Assembly (NCBI GenBank): GCA_017461505.1
Contig: JAFTXV010000005.1
Span: 1-64,000, forward strand
Length of the DNA stretch: 64,000 nucleotides
Source: Paludibacteraceae bacterium
Lineage (GTDB): Bacteria; Bacteroidota; Bacteroidia; Bacteroidales; Paludibacteraceae
Direction of reading: 5' to 3'
Below, one piece after another: positions 14,783-22,558 of the stretch (the first letter of the stretch is position 1; each line of letters begins with the position of its first letter). The notes under the pieces are model-generated. The model saw nothing but the letters and a program-made list of their open reading frames with translations. It was not told where the DNA came from and made no database searches. The translations under genes were made by a program, and so were the position numbers.

Positions 14783-15334
14783 TTGAAACTTTTTAACACA
14801 AAAATAGCATGCGTAGCATGCATCTTGTTGGCAATCGTAGGTTGCCGTCCACGTGGCGTGTTGTCCAATCGGGAGATGCGCGATGTGCTGTATGATTTGC
14901 ATCGCGCGGATGGTGCTATACAAGTGGCGGGGTATAACTACTCCCACGATCAGGAGCTGTCGGGGTATTATAAAAATGTGCTGGACAAACATGGTATTAC
15001 CCAAGCAGAGTTTGATTCCTCATTGGTGTGGTTTACCGACAACCCTCAGATATTCAATAAGATTTATCCTAAAGTAATCGAAATGCTCGAAGCTGATTTC
15101 AAGGTGGAGGAGCAAATCCGTGAAGCCAACAGAGAAAAGAAATTGGCAGCAAAGGGAAGTAAATCGACTGCTCCAAAGCGTCAATTACGCGATATAGAGG
15201 ATGTCAAGCAGGAGCTCCGCAATGGCTACGAAAATCCATGGAAATTATGGACACCTAAAGAATTTTGCAAAAAAAATGTCGTAATATTTGGTCAATTGGG
15301 TGCGGGCGATGCCCTCGCATTAAGCGAACCATAG
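14783..15334 (+). CDS. DUF4296-family lipoprotein
   Basis: A 183-residue lipoprotein with a TTG start at 14783, chosen because it gives a complete signal peptide and lipobox (LAIVGC, Cys21). The DUF4296 core follows: LSNREMRDVLYDLHRADGAI (about residues 27-46), then YYKNVLDKHGITQAEFDSSL and a lysine-rich helical tail. It sits 12 nt after lspA, as usual for Bacteroidetes. Function unknown; envelope located. A short TTTGAAAC repeat lies across the start. Confidence 0.8.
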   Translation: MKLFNTKIACVACILLAIVGCRPRGVLSNREMRDVLYDLHRADGAIQVAGYNYSHDQELSGYYKNVLDKHGITQAEFDSSLVWFTDNPQIFNKIYPKVIEMLEADFKVEEQIREANREKKLAAKGSKSTAPKRQLRDIEDVKQELRNGYENPWKLWTPKEFCKKNVVIFGQLGAGDALALSEP

Positions 15335-15440
15335 TACCTTCGGACGCCGCCTGTACTGCGTACATTCCCCCGAAGCTACGTTCGCCAAATGCAGCGCATG
15401 TGCACTTTTTTATCCAAAAATGCATTTTTTTCTAAAAAAA
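15335..15440. repeat. Intergenic element shared with the region upstream of pnp
   Basis: Bases about 15365-15420 (GAAGCTACGTTCGCC, AATGCAGC, CACTTTTTTAT) resemble 22272-22336 (GTAGCTACTTTCGCCC, AATGCAGC, CACTTTTTATA). It is a diverged interspersed element of about 60 nt with no coding potential. Confidence 0.5.
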
Positions 15441-15472
15441 TTTGCACATGTGCATTTTTTGTAGTACCTTTG
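15441..15472 (+). promoter_or_regulatory. Promoter of the rplM-rpsI operon
   Basis: TTTG (15441-15444), 20-nt spacer, TACCTTTG (15465-15472). It leaves a leader of about 150 nt before rplM. Confidence 0.85.
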
Positions 15473-15556
15473 CATGCTTTTTCGGGCGATTGGGTTGAAT
15501 AGCCTTTGAAACCCTTAAAATTTTTGAAACATTTAAAACTTTATTTATATTAATTC

Positions 15557-15610
15557 GCCATGTTGGGCAGTGGGGCTCATAGAGCACGTAAAGTTGTCTG
15601 TCGACATGGT
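15557..15610 (+). ncRNA. Candidate ribosomal-protein leader before rplM
   Basis: CCATGT (15558-15563) pairs with ACATGG (15604-15609) to close a stem-loop of about 52 nt whose interior contains GGGCAGTGGGGCTC and AGAGCACG. It ends 18 nt before the rplM start. The position suggests autoregulation by L13 or S9, but this is inference. Confidence 0.45.
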
Positions 15611-15627
15611 CAAAACATTAAAAACAA

Positions 15628-16083
15628 ATGGATACATTAAGTTACAAGACTGTATCAGCTAACAAGGCAACCGTTCAAAAGGAATGGGTTGTTATTGATG
15701 CTGAGGGCCAAGTACTTGGCCGTATGTGCTCGAAGGTAGCTAAGCTCCTCCGTGGCAAGTACAAACCAAACTTCACTCCTAACGTGGATTGTGGTGACAA
15801 TGTGATTATCATCAATGCCGACAAAGTGCAATTGACTGGTAACAAGTGGAATGATCGCGTATATGTACGCTACACTGGCTTCCCAGGTGGTCAACGCGAG
15901 ATGACTCCTGCTCAAATGCTTGAGAAGGGCGCAGATCGTTTGATCCAAAAGGTGGTTAAAGGTATGCTTCCAAAGAATCGTCTTGGTCGCAAGATTATCG
16001 GTAACCTCCACGTATTTGCAGGTGCAGAGCACAACATGCAAGCTCAACAACCAAAACAATTAGACATCAACACACTTAAATAA
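15628..16083 (+). CDS. rplM: 50S ribosomal protein L13
   Basis: A 151-residue protein of the standard length. Diagnostic segments: WVVIDAEGQVLGRMCSKVAKLLRGK, NVDCGDNVIIINADKVQLTGNKW, RYTGFPGG and MLPKNRLGRKI. It is one of the first proteins to join the 50S subunit. First gene of a conserved rplM-rpsI pair, 8 nt before rpsI. Confidence 0.98.
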   Translation: MDTLSYKTVSANKATVQKEWVVIDAEGQVLGRMCSKVAKLLRGKYKPNFTPNVDCGDNVIIINADKVQLTGNKWNDRVYVRYTGFPGGQREMTPAQMLEKGADRLIQKVVKGMLPKNRLGRKIIGNLHVFAGAEHNMQAQQPKQLDINTLK

Positions 16084-16091
16084 TTGAAGAT

Positions 16092-16478
16092 ATGGAAATG
16101 ATTAATGCATTAGGTCGTCGTAAAGCAGCAGTTGCTCGCGTTTATGTACAAGAAGGTACCGGCAAGATCACAATCAATGGCCGTGATTTGGATGTGTACT
16201 TCCCAAGTCCAATTCTTCAATACGTTGTTAAGCAACCTCTTAACAAACTTGAAGTGGCTGAGAAATATGATATCAAAGTAAACCTCGATGGTGGTGGCTA
16301 CAAAGGCCAAGCAGAGGCTTTGCGTCTTGCAATCGCTCGCGCACTGGTAAAGATCAACCCAGAGGACAAGCCAGCGTTGAAGGCAGAAGGCTTCATGACT
16401 CGCGATGCTCGTGAGGTAGAGCGTAAAAAGCCAGGTCAACCAAAGGCACGCAAACACTTCCAATTTAGTAAGCGTTAA
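16092..16478 (+). CDS. rpsI: 30S ribosomal protein S9
   Basis: A 128-residue protein with GRRKAAVARVYV near the N-terminus, GGGYKGQAEALRLAIARAL in the middle and the invariant basic C-terminal tail ending FSKR, which reaches toward the P-site tRNA. It directly follows rplM. Confidence 0.98.
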   Translation: MEMINALGRRKAAVARVYVQEGTGKITINGRDLDVYFPSPILQYVVKQPLNKLEVAEKYDIKVNLDGGGYKGQAEALRLAIARALVKINPEDKPALKAEGFMTRDAREVERKKPGQPKARKHFQFSKR

Positions 16479-16492
16479 TATCCAAATAGCAG

Positions 16493-16572
16493 TGACTCCG
16501 TGGTGGCAACATGTTGCTCACCGCGGATTACTCTGTTATTCCTCCTATGCGCGCTTCTCTGCGTAGCGGAGG
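16493..16572 (+). ncRNA. Two hairpins in the rpsI-rpsB gap (candidate S2 leader)
   Basis: First hairpin (about 16493-16532): ACTCCGTGGTG and GCAAC face GTTGC and CACCGCGGA. Second (16541-16572): CCTCC with an inner ATGCGC faces GCGTA and GGAGG. No promoter was found in this gap, so rpsB and tsf may be co-transcribed with rplM-rpsI, and the hairpins could modulate them. Confidence 0.4.
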
Positions 16573-16618
16573 CAACGGATAAATTATGTAATAAATAATT
16601 CAAAACTAATCAAACAAA

Positions 16619-17461
16619 ATGAGAACAAATTTTGATCAACTTCTCGAGGCTGGCTGTCACTTTGGTCACCTCAAACGCAAATGGAATCCAGCTATGGCTC
16701 CTTACATCTACATGGAGCGCAATGGTATCCACATCATCGACCTCAACAAGACCGTAGTTAAAATCGACGAGGCTGCTGAGGCATTGAAAGCTATCGCTAA
16801 ATCTGGTCGTAAAATCCTCTTCGTTTCTACCAAGAAACAAGGTCAAGAGGTAGTAGCACAAAAGGCTCAAGAGATCAACATGCCTTACATCACCGAGCGT
16901 TGGGCTGGTGGTATGTTGACTAACTTCCCTACAATTCGTAAGGCAGTGAAGAAAATGTCAACCATCGACAAGATGATGACCGACGGTACTTTCAACAACA
17001 TTTCTAAACGCGAGAAACTCCAAATCACTCGTCAACGCGAGAAACTCGAGAAGAACCTCGGTTCAATCTCAGACTTGACTCGTCTTCCTAGCGCAGTATT
17101 CGTTGTTGACGTAATGAAAGAGCATATCGCTGTAGCTGAGGCTAACCGTTTGGGTATTCCTGTATTTGGTATTGTTGATACCAACTCTAACCCTAACAAC
17201 ATCGACTTCGTAATCCCAGCTAACGACGATGCTACCAAGTCTATTGACGTCATCTTGACCGCTGTTTGCGCAGCTATCCAAGAGGGTCTCGAGGAGCGCA
17301 AAGTAGAGAAAGCTGACGAAGAGGCTGCTGCAGCACAAGCTGCTGGCGAGGCTCCAGCTCCAAAAGAGCGCCGTCAACGCGTTCGCAAAGCTGCTCCAAA
17401 AGCAGAGGCTGAGAAAGTAGCAGAAGTAGCTGCTCCTGCAGAAGAGGCTAAAGCTGAGTAA
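16619..17461 (+). CDS. rpsB: 30S ribosomal protein S2
   Basis: A 280-residue protein. It has the S2 signatures LLEAGCHFGHLKRKWNPAM (residues about 7-25) and ERWAGGMLTNFPTIRKAVKK (about 91-110), then PSAVFVVDVMKEHIAVAEA and GIPVFGIVDTNSNP. The C-terminal 50 residues are an Ala/Glu/Lys-rich extension, longer than E. coli S2 (241 residues) and common in Bacteroidetes. tsf follows 30 nt downstream. Confidence 0.98.
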   Translation: MRTNFDQLLEAGCHFGHLKRKWNPAMAPYIYMERNGIHIIDLNKTVVKIDEAAEALKAIAKSGRKILFVSTKKQGQEVVAQKAQEINMPYITERWAGGMLTNFPTIRKAVKKMSTIDKMMTDGTFNNISKREKLQITRQREKLEKNLGSISDLTRLPSAVFVVDVMKEHIAVAEANRLGIPVFGIVDTNSNPNNIDFVIPANDDATKSIDVILTAVCAAIQEGLEERKVEKADEEAAAAQAAGEAPAPKERRQRVRKAAPKAEAEKVAEVAAPAEEAKAE

Positions 17462-17491
17462 TTATTGATAAACAGATAAATTCTAGAAACA

Positions 17492-18481
17492 ATGGCTGTT
17501 ACATTAGCAGATATTAAGAAACTGCGCGACATCACTGGCGCAGGTATGATGGATGTCAAGAAAGCACTTGAGGAGGCTAACGGCGACTTCGAGGTAGCTA
17601 AGGACTTGCTCCGTAAGCGTGGTCAAGCTATCGCTGCAAAGCGTAGCGAGCGCGAGGCTTCTGAAGGTTGCGTACTCGCTAAAGCTGAGAATGGCTTTGG
17701 TGCAATCGTAGGCGTGAAGTGCGAGACCGACTTCGTAGCTAAGAACGAAGATTATGTCAATATGGTTAAGGCTATCCTTGAGGTGGCTATGACTGAGAAA
17801 CCAGCTGACATTGAGGCTCTTAAGGCTTGCAAACTCGGCGACTTCACCGTACAAGACGCTGTAACTGAGCGCTCTGGTGTGACTGGTGAGAAGATGGAAC
17901 TCAGCGACTACGCTTTCCTCGTAGCTCCTAAGGTAGATGCTTACAACCACCTTGGCAATAAGCTCAGCGCACTCGTTGCTGCTGACGCTGAGGATGCTAA
18001 CGCAGAAGTACTCCACGGTATCTCTATGCAAGTGGCTTCTATGTCTCCAATCGCTTTGGATGCTGACCACGTGGCACAAGAGATTAAAGACCGCGAGCTT
18101 TCTGTAGCAATCGAGAAAACCAAACAAGACGAAATCAACAAAGCAGTTGAGCAAGCAGTTCGCAAAGCTGGTATCAATCCAGCTCACGTGGATAGCGATG
18201 ACCACATCGAGTCTAACACCGCTAAGGGTTGGTTGACCCCAGAGCAAGCTGAGACAGCACGCCAAATCCGCGCTACTGTTCCTGCTGAGGCTGAGGCAAA
18301 CATCAACATGAAGAAAGTCGAGATGATTGCACAAGGTCGTCTTGGTAAGTTCTTGAAAGAGAGCACTTTGGTAGAGCAACAATACATCATGAGCGAGAGC
18401 AAAGAGCTCGTGAAAGACGTTTTGAAGAAGAACAACGTTAACGTAATCGACTTCAAGCGCGTAACCCTCAACCAAGAGTAA
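17492..18481 (+). CDS. tsf: Elongation factor Ts
   Basis: A 329-residue protein, longer than the E. coli factor (283) but normal for Bacteroidetes. The N-terminal domain has LRDITGAGMMDVKKALEEANGD, and the nucleotide-exchange motif appears as KCETDFVAKNEDYV (about residues 73-86). It recycles EF-Tu from GDP to GTP form. A strong terminator follows. Confidence 0.97.
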   Translation: MAVTLADIKKLRDITGAGMMDVKKALEEANGDFEVAKDLLRKRGQAIAAKRSEREASEGCVLAKAENGFGAIVGVKCETDFVAKNEDYVNMVKAILEVAMTEKPADIEALKACKLGDFTVQDAVTERSGVTGEKMELSDYAFLVAPKVDAYNHLGNKLSALVAADAEDANAEVLHGISMQVASMSPIALDADHVAQEIKDRELSVAIEKTKQDEINKAVEQAVRKAGINPAHVDSDDHIESNTAKGWLTPEQAETARQIRATVPAEAEANINMKKVEMIAQGRLGKFLKESTLVEQQYIMSESKELVKDVLKKNNVNVIDFKRVTLNQE

Positions 18482-18492
18482 TCAAACTGATA

Positions 18493-18532
18493 AAACAGCC
18501 CTCCGCGCAAACGGGGGGCTGTTTGTTTTTTA
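18493..18532 (+). terminator. Terminator after tsf
   Basis: AACAGCCCTCC pairs with GGGGGGCTGTT around CGCGCAAAC and is followed by TGTTTTTT. It closes the ribosomal-protein transcript. Confidence 0.9.
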
Positions 18533-18545
18533 ATTTATCTAGATT

Positions 18546-18577
18546 AACGGACTCCCGACTCGCGACTCCCGAATCTG
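18546..18577 (+). repeat. CGACTCCCGA short direct repeat
   Basis: ACTCCCGACTCGCGACTCCCGAATCT: a 7-8 nt phrase repeated three times between the tsf terminator and the next start codon. It belongs to the same style of phrase repeats seen in other gaps here. Confidence 0.5.
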
Positions 18578-18590
18578 AAAATATAATACT

Positions 18591-19835
18591 ATGTCACAAG
18601 AAACTCTCACTCCTGCTCCAGCTAAAAAACGTCTTCTCTCTTTGGACGTTTTGCGTGGTATTACCATTGCGGGCATGATTCTTGTTAATAATCCAGGTAC
18701 TTGGTCGCATATCTATGCACCCCTGCGCCATGCGGCATGGAATGGTTGTACACCTACTGACCTCGTCTTCCCTTTCTTCGTCTTCTGCATGGGTATTGCC
18801 ATGTATATCTCTCACAAGAAGACTAGCCATGCCCTCACTTGGCCTGTGGCGCAAAAGGTTATCACCCGTGGTTTGCTCATCGTCATTATTGGTTGGGCGC
18901 TCAGTTGGCTCGGAATGTTTCTTGGACAAATCACCAAAGAAGGTACAACTCTCCTGCATGCTGTTTGGACCTATCCAATCGAGCATATCCGTATCTTGGG
19001 CGTGTTCCCTCGTTTGGGTCTTGTGAGTATTTTCGGCGGCTTGCTCATGCTCACTGCTAAGCCTAAAAACTGCCCTTGGGTGGCTGCTGTGCTCATGATC
19101 ATCTATTGTATCATGCAGAGTGTGACTAATAGTTTCGAACTCAACGCTGCCAACATGGAGTCAATTGTGGACCTCAAGTTGCTCGGCGACAATCATATCT
19201 ACCATATGACCAATACCGCTGGCGAGCGCATTGCGTTTGATCCAGAGGGCGTGCTCTCTACTATCCCTTGCGTGGCGCATGTCTTGATTGGCGCTTGGAT
19301 GGGACATCTAATCATGAATGTGAAAGATAACTGGGGAAAAGTCACCCGCCTTCTTCTTGCAGGAGCGGTGATGATGCTTGTTGGTTTCTTGCTGGATTAT
19401 GCTTATCCTATCAACAAAGCTATGTGGTCAGCAAGTTATGTGTTGGTTACATGCGGGCTTGCTAGTTCTCTGCTCGCAATTTTGACATGGATCTTGGATA
19501 TTCGTTTGCCAGAGCGCAACGAGAAAGAGGCGACTACTAAGTGCGAGATTGCGACCAAAAAAGTGGCAAATAACTGGTATAAGTTCTTCGAGTGCTTTGG
19601 TGTTAACCCATTGTTTATCTTCTGTTTGAGCGCAATCGCTGTCTATGTGATGCGTAGTATCCGCTTTGAATTTAACGAGCAGATGTACAATGTTTGGAGT
19701 TTCTGGTATAAGGTCTGCATGCAACCGCTCTTTGGCAATGAAGGGGGCTCTTTGGCTTGCGCTTTGAGCCTTGTTTTGGTATTCTGGGGTATTGCTTATT
19801 TATTGTATCGTAAGAAGATTTATATTAAGCTTTAG
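18591..19835 (+). CDS. DUF5009/HGSNAT-like membrane acyltransferase
   Basis: A 414-residue protein with about ten hydrophobic segments. The N-terminal signature RLLSLDVLRGITIAGMILVN followed by GCTPTDLVFPFFVFCMGIAM is typical of the heparan-alpha-glucosaminide N-acetyltransferase-like family (DUF5009). These inner-membrane enzymes are thought to move acetyl groups from cytoplasmic acetyl-CoA to an extracytoplasmic amino sugar. Substrate not known here. It is followed by a long TTTAGAG repeat and ribF. Confidence 0.85.
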   Translation: MSQETLTPAPAKKRLLSLDVLRGITIAGMILVNNPGTWSHIYAPLRHAAWNGCTPTDLVFPFFVFCMGIAMYISHKKTSHALTWPVAQKVITRGLLIVIIGWALSWLGMFLGQITKEGTTLLHAVWTYPIEHIRILGVFPRLGLVSIFGGLLMLTAKPKNCPWVAAVLMIIYCIMQSVTNSFELNAANMESIVDLKLLGDNHIYHMTNTAGERIAFDPEGVLSTIPCVAHVLIGAWMGHLIMNVKDNWGKVTRLLLAGAVMMLVGFLLDYAYPINKAMWSASYVLVTCGLASSLLAILTWILDIRLPERNEKEATTKCEIATKKVANNWYKFFECFGVNPLFIFCLSAIAVYVMRSIRFEFNEQMYNVWSFWYKVCMQPLFGNEGGSLACALSLVLVFWGIAYLLYRKKIYIKL

Positions 19836-19912
19836 TTTAGAGGACGCCGCTGGAGCGGCTACAGGTTAGAGGTTATAGGTTAGAGGTTACAGGTTATAGG
19901 TTAGAGGCAAGG
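19833..19912 (+). repeat. TTTAGAG/TTAGAGG repeat array
   Basis: TTTAGAGGACGCCGC, a stem with GGAGCGGC, TACAG, then four to five near-copies of GGTTAGAGGTTATAGG. It begins at the stop of the preceding gene and ends at the ribF start, so the whole intergenic gap is repeat. Confidence 0.75.
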
Positions 19913-19915
19913 ATT

Positions 19916-20770
19916 ATGCCCAAGATAGCTACTATAGGATTTTTTGATGGTGTCCATCGAGGACACCGTTTTCTGTTTGCTCAGTTGCACGAGCATGCCA
20001 AGCACCATCAACTCACGCCTGCTATCTATACCTTTGACCGTCATCCCAAGGAACTGCTGACGGGTCAAGCTCCTGCTAGGCTGACCACGCATGACGAACG
20101 AAAAGCCTTGCTTCAGAACTACGGCGAAGTACATTTCTTAGATTTTGCTGCGGTACAACAGCTTACTGCTGAGCAGTTTATGTGCTACCTTAAGGAGAAA
20201 GAAGGAGTGGAGACTATGCTTATGGGCTATGACCATCATTTTGGTTCGGATTGCTTGAAAGGTTTCCATGAATATGAAAAGATTGCGCACAAGGTGGGTT
20301 TGCATATCGAGCGTGCACATGAGTGTTTGGTGGACGGCGTGCCTGTGAGTTCATCTCGCATACGCAAACTCATGGCTGCGGCACAAATAGACCAAGTCAA
20401 CCGCCTATTGGGCTATACGTATAGTGTTTCAGGCGTAGTAGAGCATGGTAATGCTATTGGTGCTAAGTTAGGTTTCCCGACTGCTAATATCCGTCTTGAT
20501 TCTGCTAAACAACTTCCTGCTAACGGAGTGTATTCGGTTGTGGCTCGGGTGAATGGAGTAGAGTATAAGGCGTTGGCGAATATCGGAACCAACCCAACGG
20601 TGGGCAATGACCATCTATCTTTAGAGGTACATTTGTTGGATTTTCAAGGGGATTTGTATGACCAATCGCTGGTCATTGCTTTCCATCGTTTCCTTCGTCA
20701 TGAGCAAAAATTCGCTTCTCTTTCAGCATTGAAGGAGCAAATAATAAATGATATTCAACAATTACAATGA
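19916..20770 (+). CDS. ribF: Bifunctional riboflavin kinase / FAD synthetase
   Basis: A 284-residue cytoplasmic enzyme. The N-terminal nucleotidyltransferase domain has IGFFDGVHRGH (residues about 6-16) and a later VSSSRIRKLM. The C-terminal flavokinase domain has GAKLGFPTANIRL (about 181-193) and ALANIGTNPTVG. It turns riboflavin into FMN and then FAD. The stop overlaps the start of the next gene (ATGA). Confidence 0.96.
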   Translation: MPKIATIGFFDGVHRGHRFLFAQLHEHAKHHQLTPAIYTFDRHPKELLTGQAPARLTTHDERKALLQNYGEVHFLDFAAVQQLTAEQFMCYLKEKEGVETMLMGYDHHFGSDCLKGFHEYEKIAHKVGLHIERAHECLVDGVPVSSSRIRKLMAAAQIDQVNRLLGYTYSVSGVVEHGNAIGAKLGFPTANIRLDSAKQLPANGVYSVVARVNGVEYKALANIGTNPTVGNDHLSLEVHLLDFQGDLYDQSLVIAFHRFLRHEQKFASLSALKEQIINDIQQLQ

Positions 20771-22056
20771 AAACTAATTTTAATCAAATCGTTTGCACTC
20801 TTTTTTTTGCTGTAATCATAACCATTTCAGCTAATGCTCAACATGGTAAATACGTAGGTGGAGATATCTCTATGTTGCCTCAGTATGAGAAACACAACTC
20901 GCCTTATTTAGACAAAAATAACAAGCCAATTGATGATTTAATCACTTGGTTAGTAGATGAATGTGGATGGAATACTTTTCGTGTGCGTTTATTTGTAAAT
21001 CCGGATAACTCCTCAGATCCTTGCGTTTGTCAAGACTTAGAATATGTTAAGCAACTAGGCAAACGAATCAAAGATGCCGGAGCTTATTTTATGCTTGACT
21101 ATCATTACTCTGATACTTGGGTGGATGCTACTCATATTCAAGCCCCACGTGTATGGAAAGAATGCTCTGTTGATCAGAAAGTTGATAGTATAATCGCCTA
21201 TACCCGAACCACTCTGCAAGAGCTAATAGCATATGGCGCTACACCTGATATGGTACAAGTTGGAAATGAGATAATGTATGGTTTTATGGGGATTTCTGTC
21301 CATCCGTATGAAGACCTCAATGATGATTGGGATAGTTTTTTGCGAATCTTAAAGGCAGGCTGTCAAACTGTACGAGAGATATTACCTCATGCAGAGATTA
21401 TCATCCATACTGACCGCTTGTCGAATCAGAAATACAATCAATTCTACTATGGTAAATTGATAGAGAATGGGGTAGATTTTGATGTGATAGGATTATCTTA
21501 CTATCCGTTTTGGCATGGGTTCCTCAAAGAACTAAAAACTGGACTGGATGGAATTAAGCGAGATTTTCCTGAGAAGAAAGTACAAATTGTAGAGACTGGG
21601 TACTATTTTCAATATTGGCCTAAGAGTGGAGTGAACTACAATACGTCAACTGTCTGGCCAGCAACGCCTTTGGGACAATACAATTGTATGAAAGATCTTA
21701 TAACTTTCTTGCGTGATTATGAACAAGTTGAGGGGTTATGTTATTGGAATCCTGAAGATGCTGGTAATGGTGATGATACGAATTGGGCTACTACCCCTAA
21801 CGGTACTGTCTCTGCTTATTGGACTAATCGCGGGCTATGGAACCCTGCAGCATCGAAATCAGGACACACTCCAATCAGTTGTAGCGAGGGAATGGTGCAT
21901 TATGTATTCCGTGATTTTCTTGCAAATAAAGAGACTAGTCTAGAAAATCTACAAAGTGATGTATCTCAACCACGTAAACAATTTTTCAACAACACTTTGC
22001 AACTCATAATGCCTAATGGAACAATTTATGATGTTTCAGGGCGATTGGTACAATAG
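20767..22056 (+). CDS. GH53 arabinogalactan endo-beta-1,4-galactanase
   Basis: A 429-residue exported glycoside hydrolase with signal peptide (cut near ISANAQ). GH53 features: KYVGGDISMLPQYEKH at the mature N-terminus, GWNTFRVRLFVNP, YFMLDYHYSDTWVDA, the acid/base glutamate in VQVGNEIMYG and the nucleophile glutamate in QIVETGYYF. It cuts beta-1,4-galactan side chains of pectin. The last residues (TLQLIMPNGTIYDVSGRLV) form a short C-terminal strand like those ending many secreted Bacteroidales proteins. The 4-nt overlap with ribF is unusual given the unrelated roles. A terminator follows. Confidence 0.93.
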   Translation: MKTNFNQIVCTLFFAVIITISANAQHGKYVGGDISMLPQYEKHNSPYLDKNNKPIDDLITWLVDECGWNTFRVRLFVNPDNSSDPCVCQDLEYVKQLGKRIKDAGAYFMLDYHYSDTWVDATHIQAPRVWKECSVDQKVDSIIAYTRTTLQELIAYGATPDMVQVGNEIMYGFMGISVHPYEDLNDDWDSFLRILKAGCQTVREILPHAEIIIHTDRLSNQKYNQFYYGKLIENGVDFDVIGLSYYPFWHGFLKELKTGLDGIKRDFPEKKVQIVETGYYFQYWPKSGVNYNTSTVWPATPLGQYNCMKDLITFLRDYEQVEGLCYWNPEDAGNGDDTNWATTPNGTVSAYWTNRGLWNPAASKSGHTPISCSEGMVHYVFRDFLANKETSLENLQSDVSQPRKQFFNNTLQLIMPNGTIYDVSGRLVQ

Positions 22057-22080
22057 CGTTGTATGACATATGTATAGCTA

Positions 22081-22117
22081 AAATCGCAGAGAACAAACTA
22101 TTCTCTGCGATTTTTTT
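22081..22117 (+). terminator. Terminator after the GH53 gene
   Basis: AAATCGCAGAGA pairs with TTCTCTGCGATTT around ACAAACTA and is followed by a seven-T run. Confidence 0.9.
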
Positions 22118-22152
22118 GCCTAATTCTTGTGTATATCAAATAAGTGATGAGT

Positions 22153-22220
22153 AGTGATAGATAAAATCTATCTTTTTTGAAAAAAATGCTCGCTTTTCTT
22201 GTGTATGTCACAAATTTTCA
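22153..22220 (+). repeat. Decayed copy of the promoter module
   Basis: GATAGAT/ATCTATC hairpin, TTTTTT, GAAAAAAATGCTCGC, TTTTCTTGTGTATG: the same series as upstream of metK. The -7 box is missing (CACAAATTTTCAC in its place). It lies about 270 nt upstream of the working pnp module. Confidence 0.6.
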
Positions 22221-22357
22221 CTAATTTCGAACATCTGCCTTGGCTTTTATCTTCCCAAATGCCTCTCAAAGCCAATTCCCTCGTAGCTACTTTCGCCCAA
22301 TGCAGCCCATACTACAGACACTCACACTTTTTATAAGAAAATTGGCTTCGCCTTATT

Positions 22358-22415
22358 ATACCACTTTAATCCTCACTATTAGAAGTAAACTCCCATAGTG
22401 AGGTAAAAATGGTAT
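22358..22415 (+). other. Long hairpin upstream of pnp
   Basis: ATACCA (22358-22363) and CCTCACTAT (22371-22379) pair with ATAGTGAGG (22395-22403) and TGGTAT (22410-22415). Between 22221 and 22357 only the diverged element shared with 15365-15420 is seen. No gene lies in 22057-22558. Confidence 0.5.
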
Positions 22416-22460
22416 TAATAGATAAAAATCTATTATTTTCTTATAAAAAGTATTCGTTTT

Positions 22461-22492
22461 CTTGCGTATGTGCATTTTTTGTTGTACCTTTG
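22461..22492 (+). promoter_or_regulatory. pnp promoter
   Basis: CTTG (22461-22464), 20-nt spacer, TACCTTTG (22485-22492). A hairpin of the AATAGATAAAAATCTATT type precedes it. The promoter lies inside the longest open frame and so decides the pnp start at 22559. Confidence 0.88.
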
Positions 22493-22558
22493 CAGCGACA
22501 TTTATGGTCTATAACTAACTTGGGTGCAAAAGGTACCCGTAAAACTAATTTTAATAAG

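Noticed and set aside
22409-22558. N-terminal extension of PNPase
   Set aside because: The extra 50 codons contain the pnp promoter (22461-22492), so they cannot be in the transcript.
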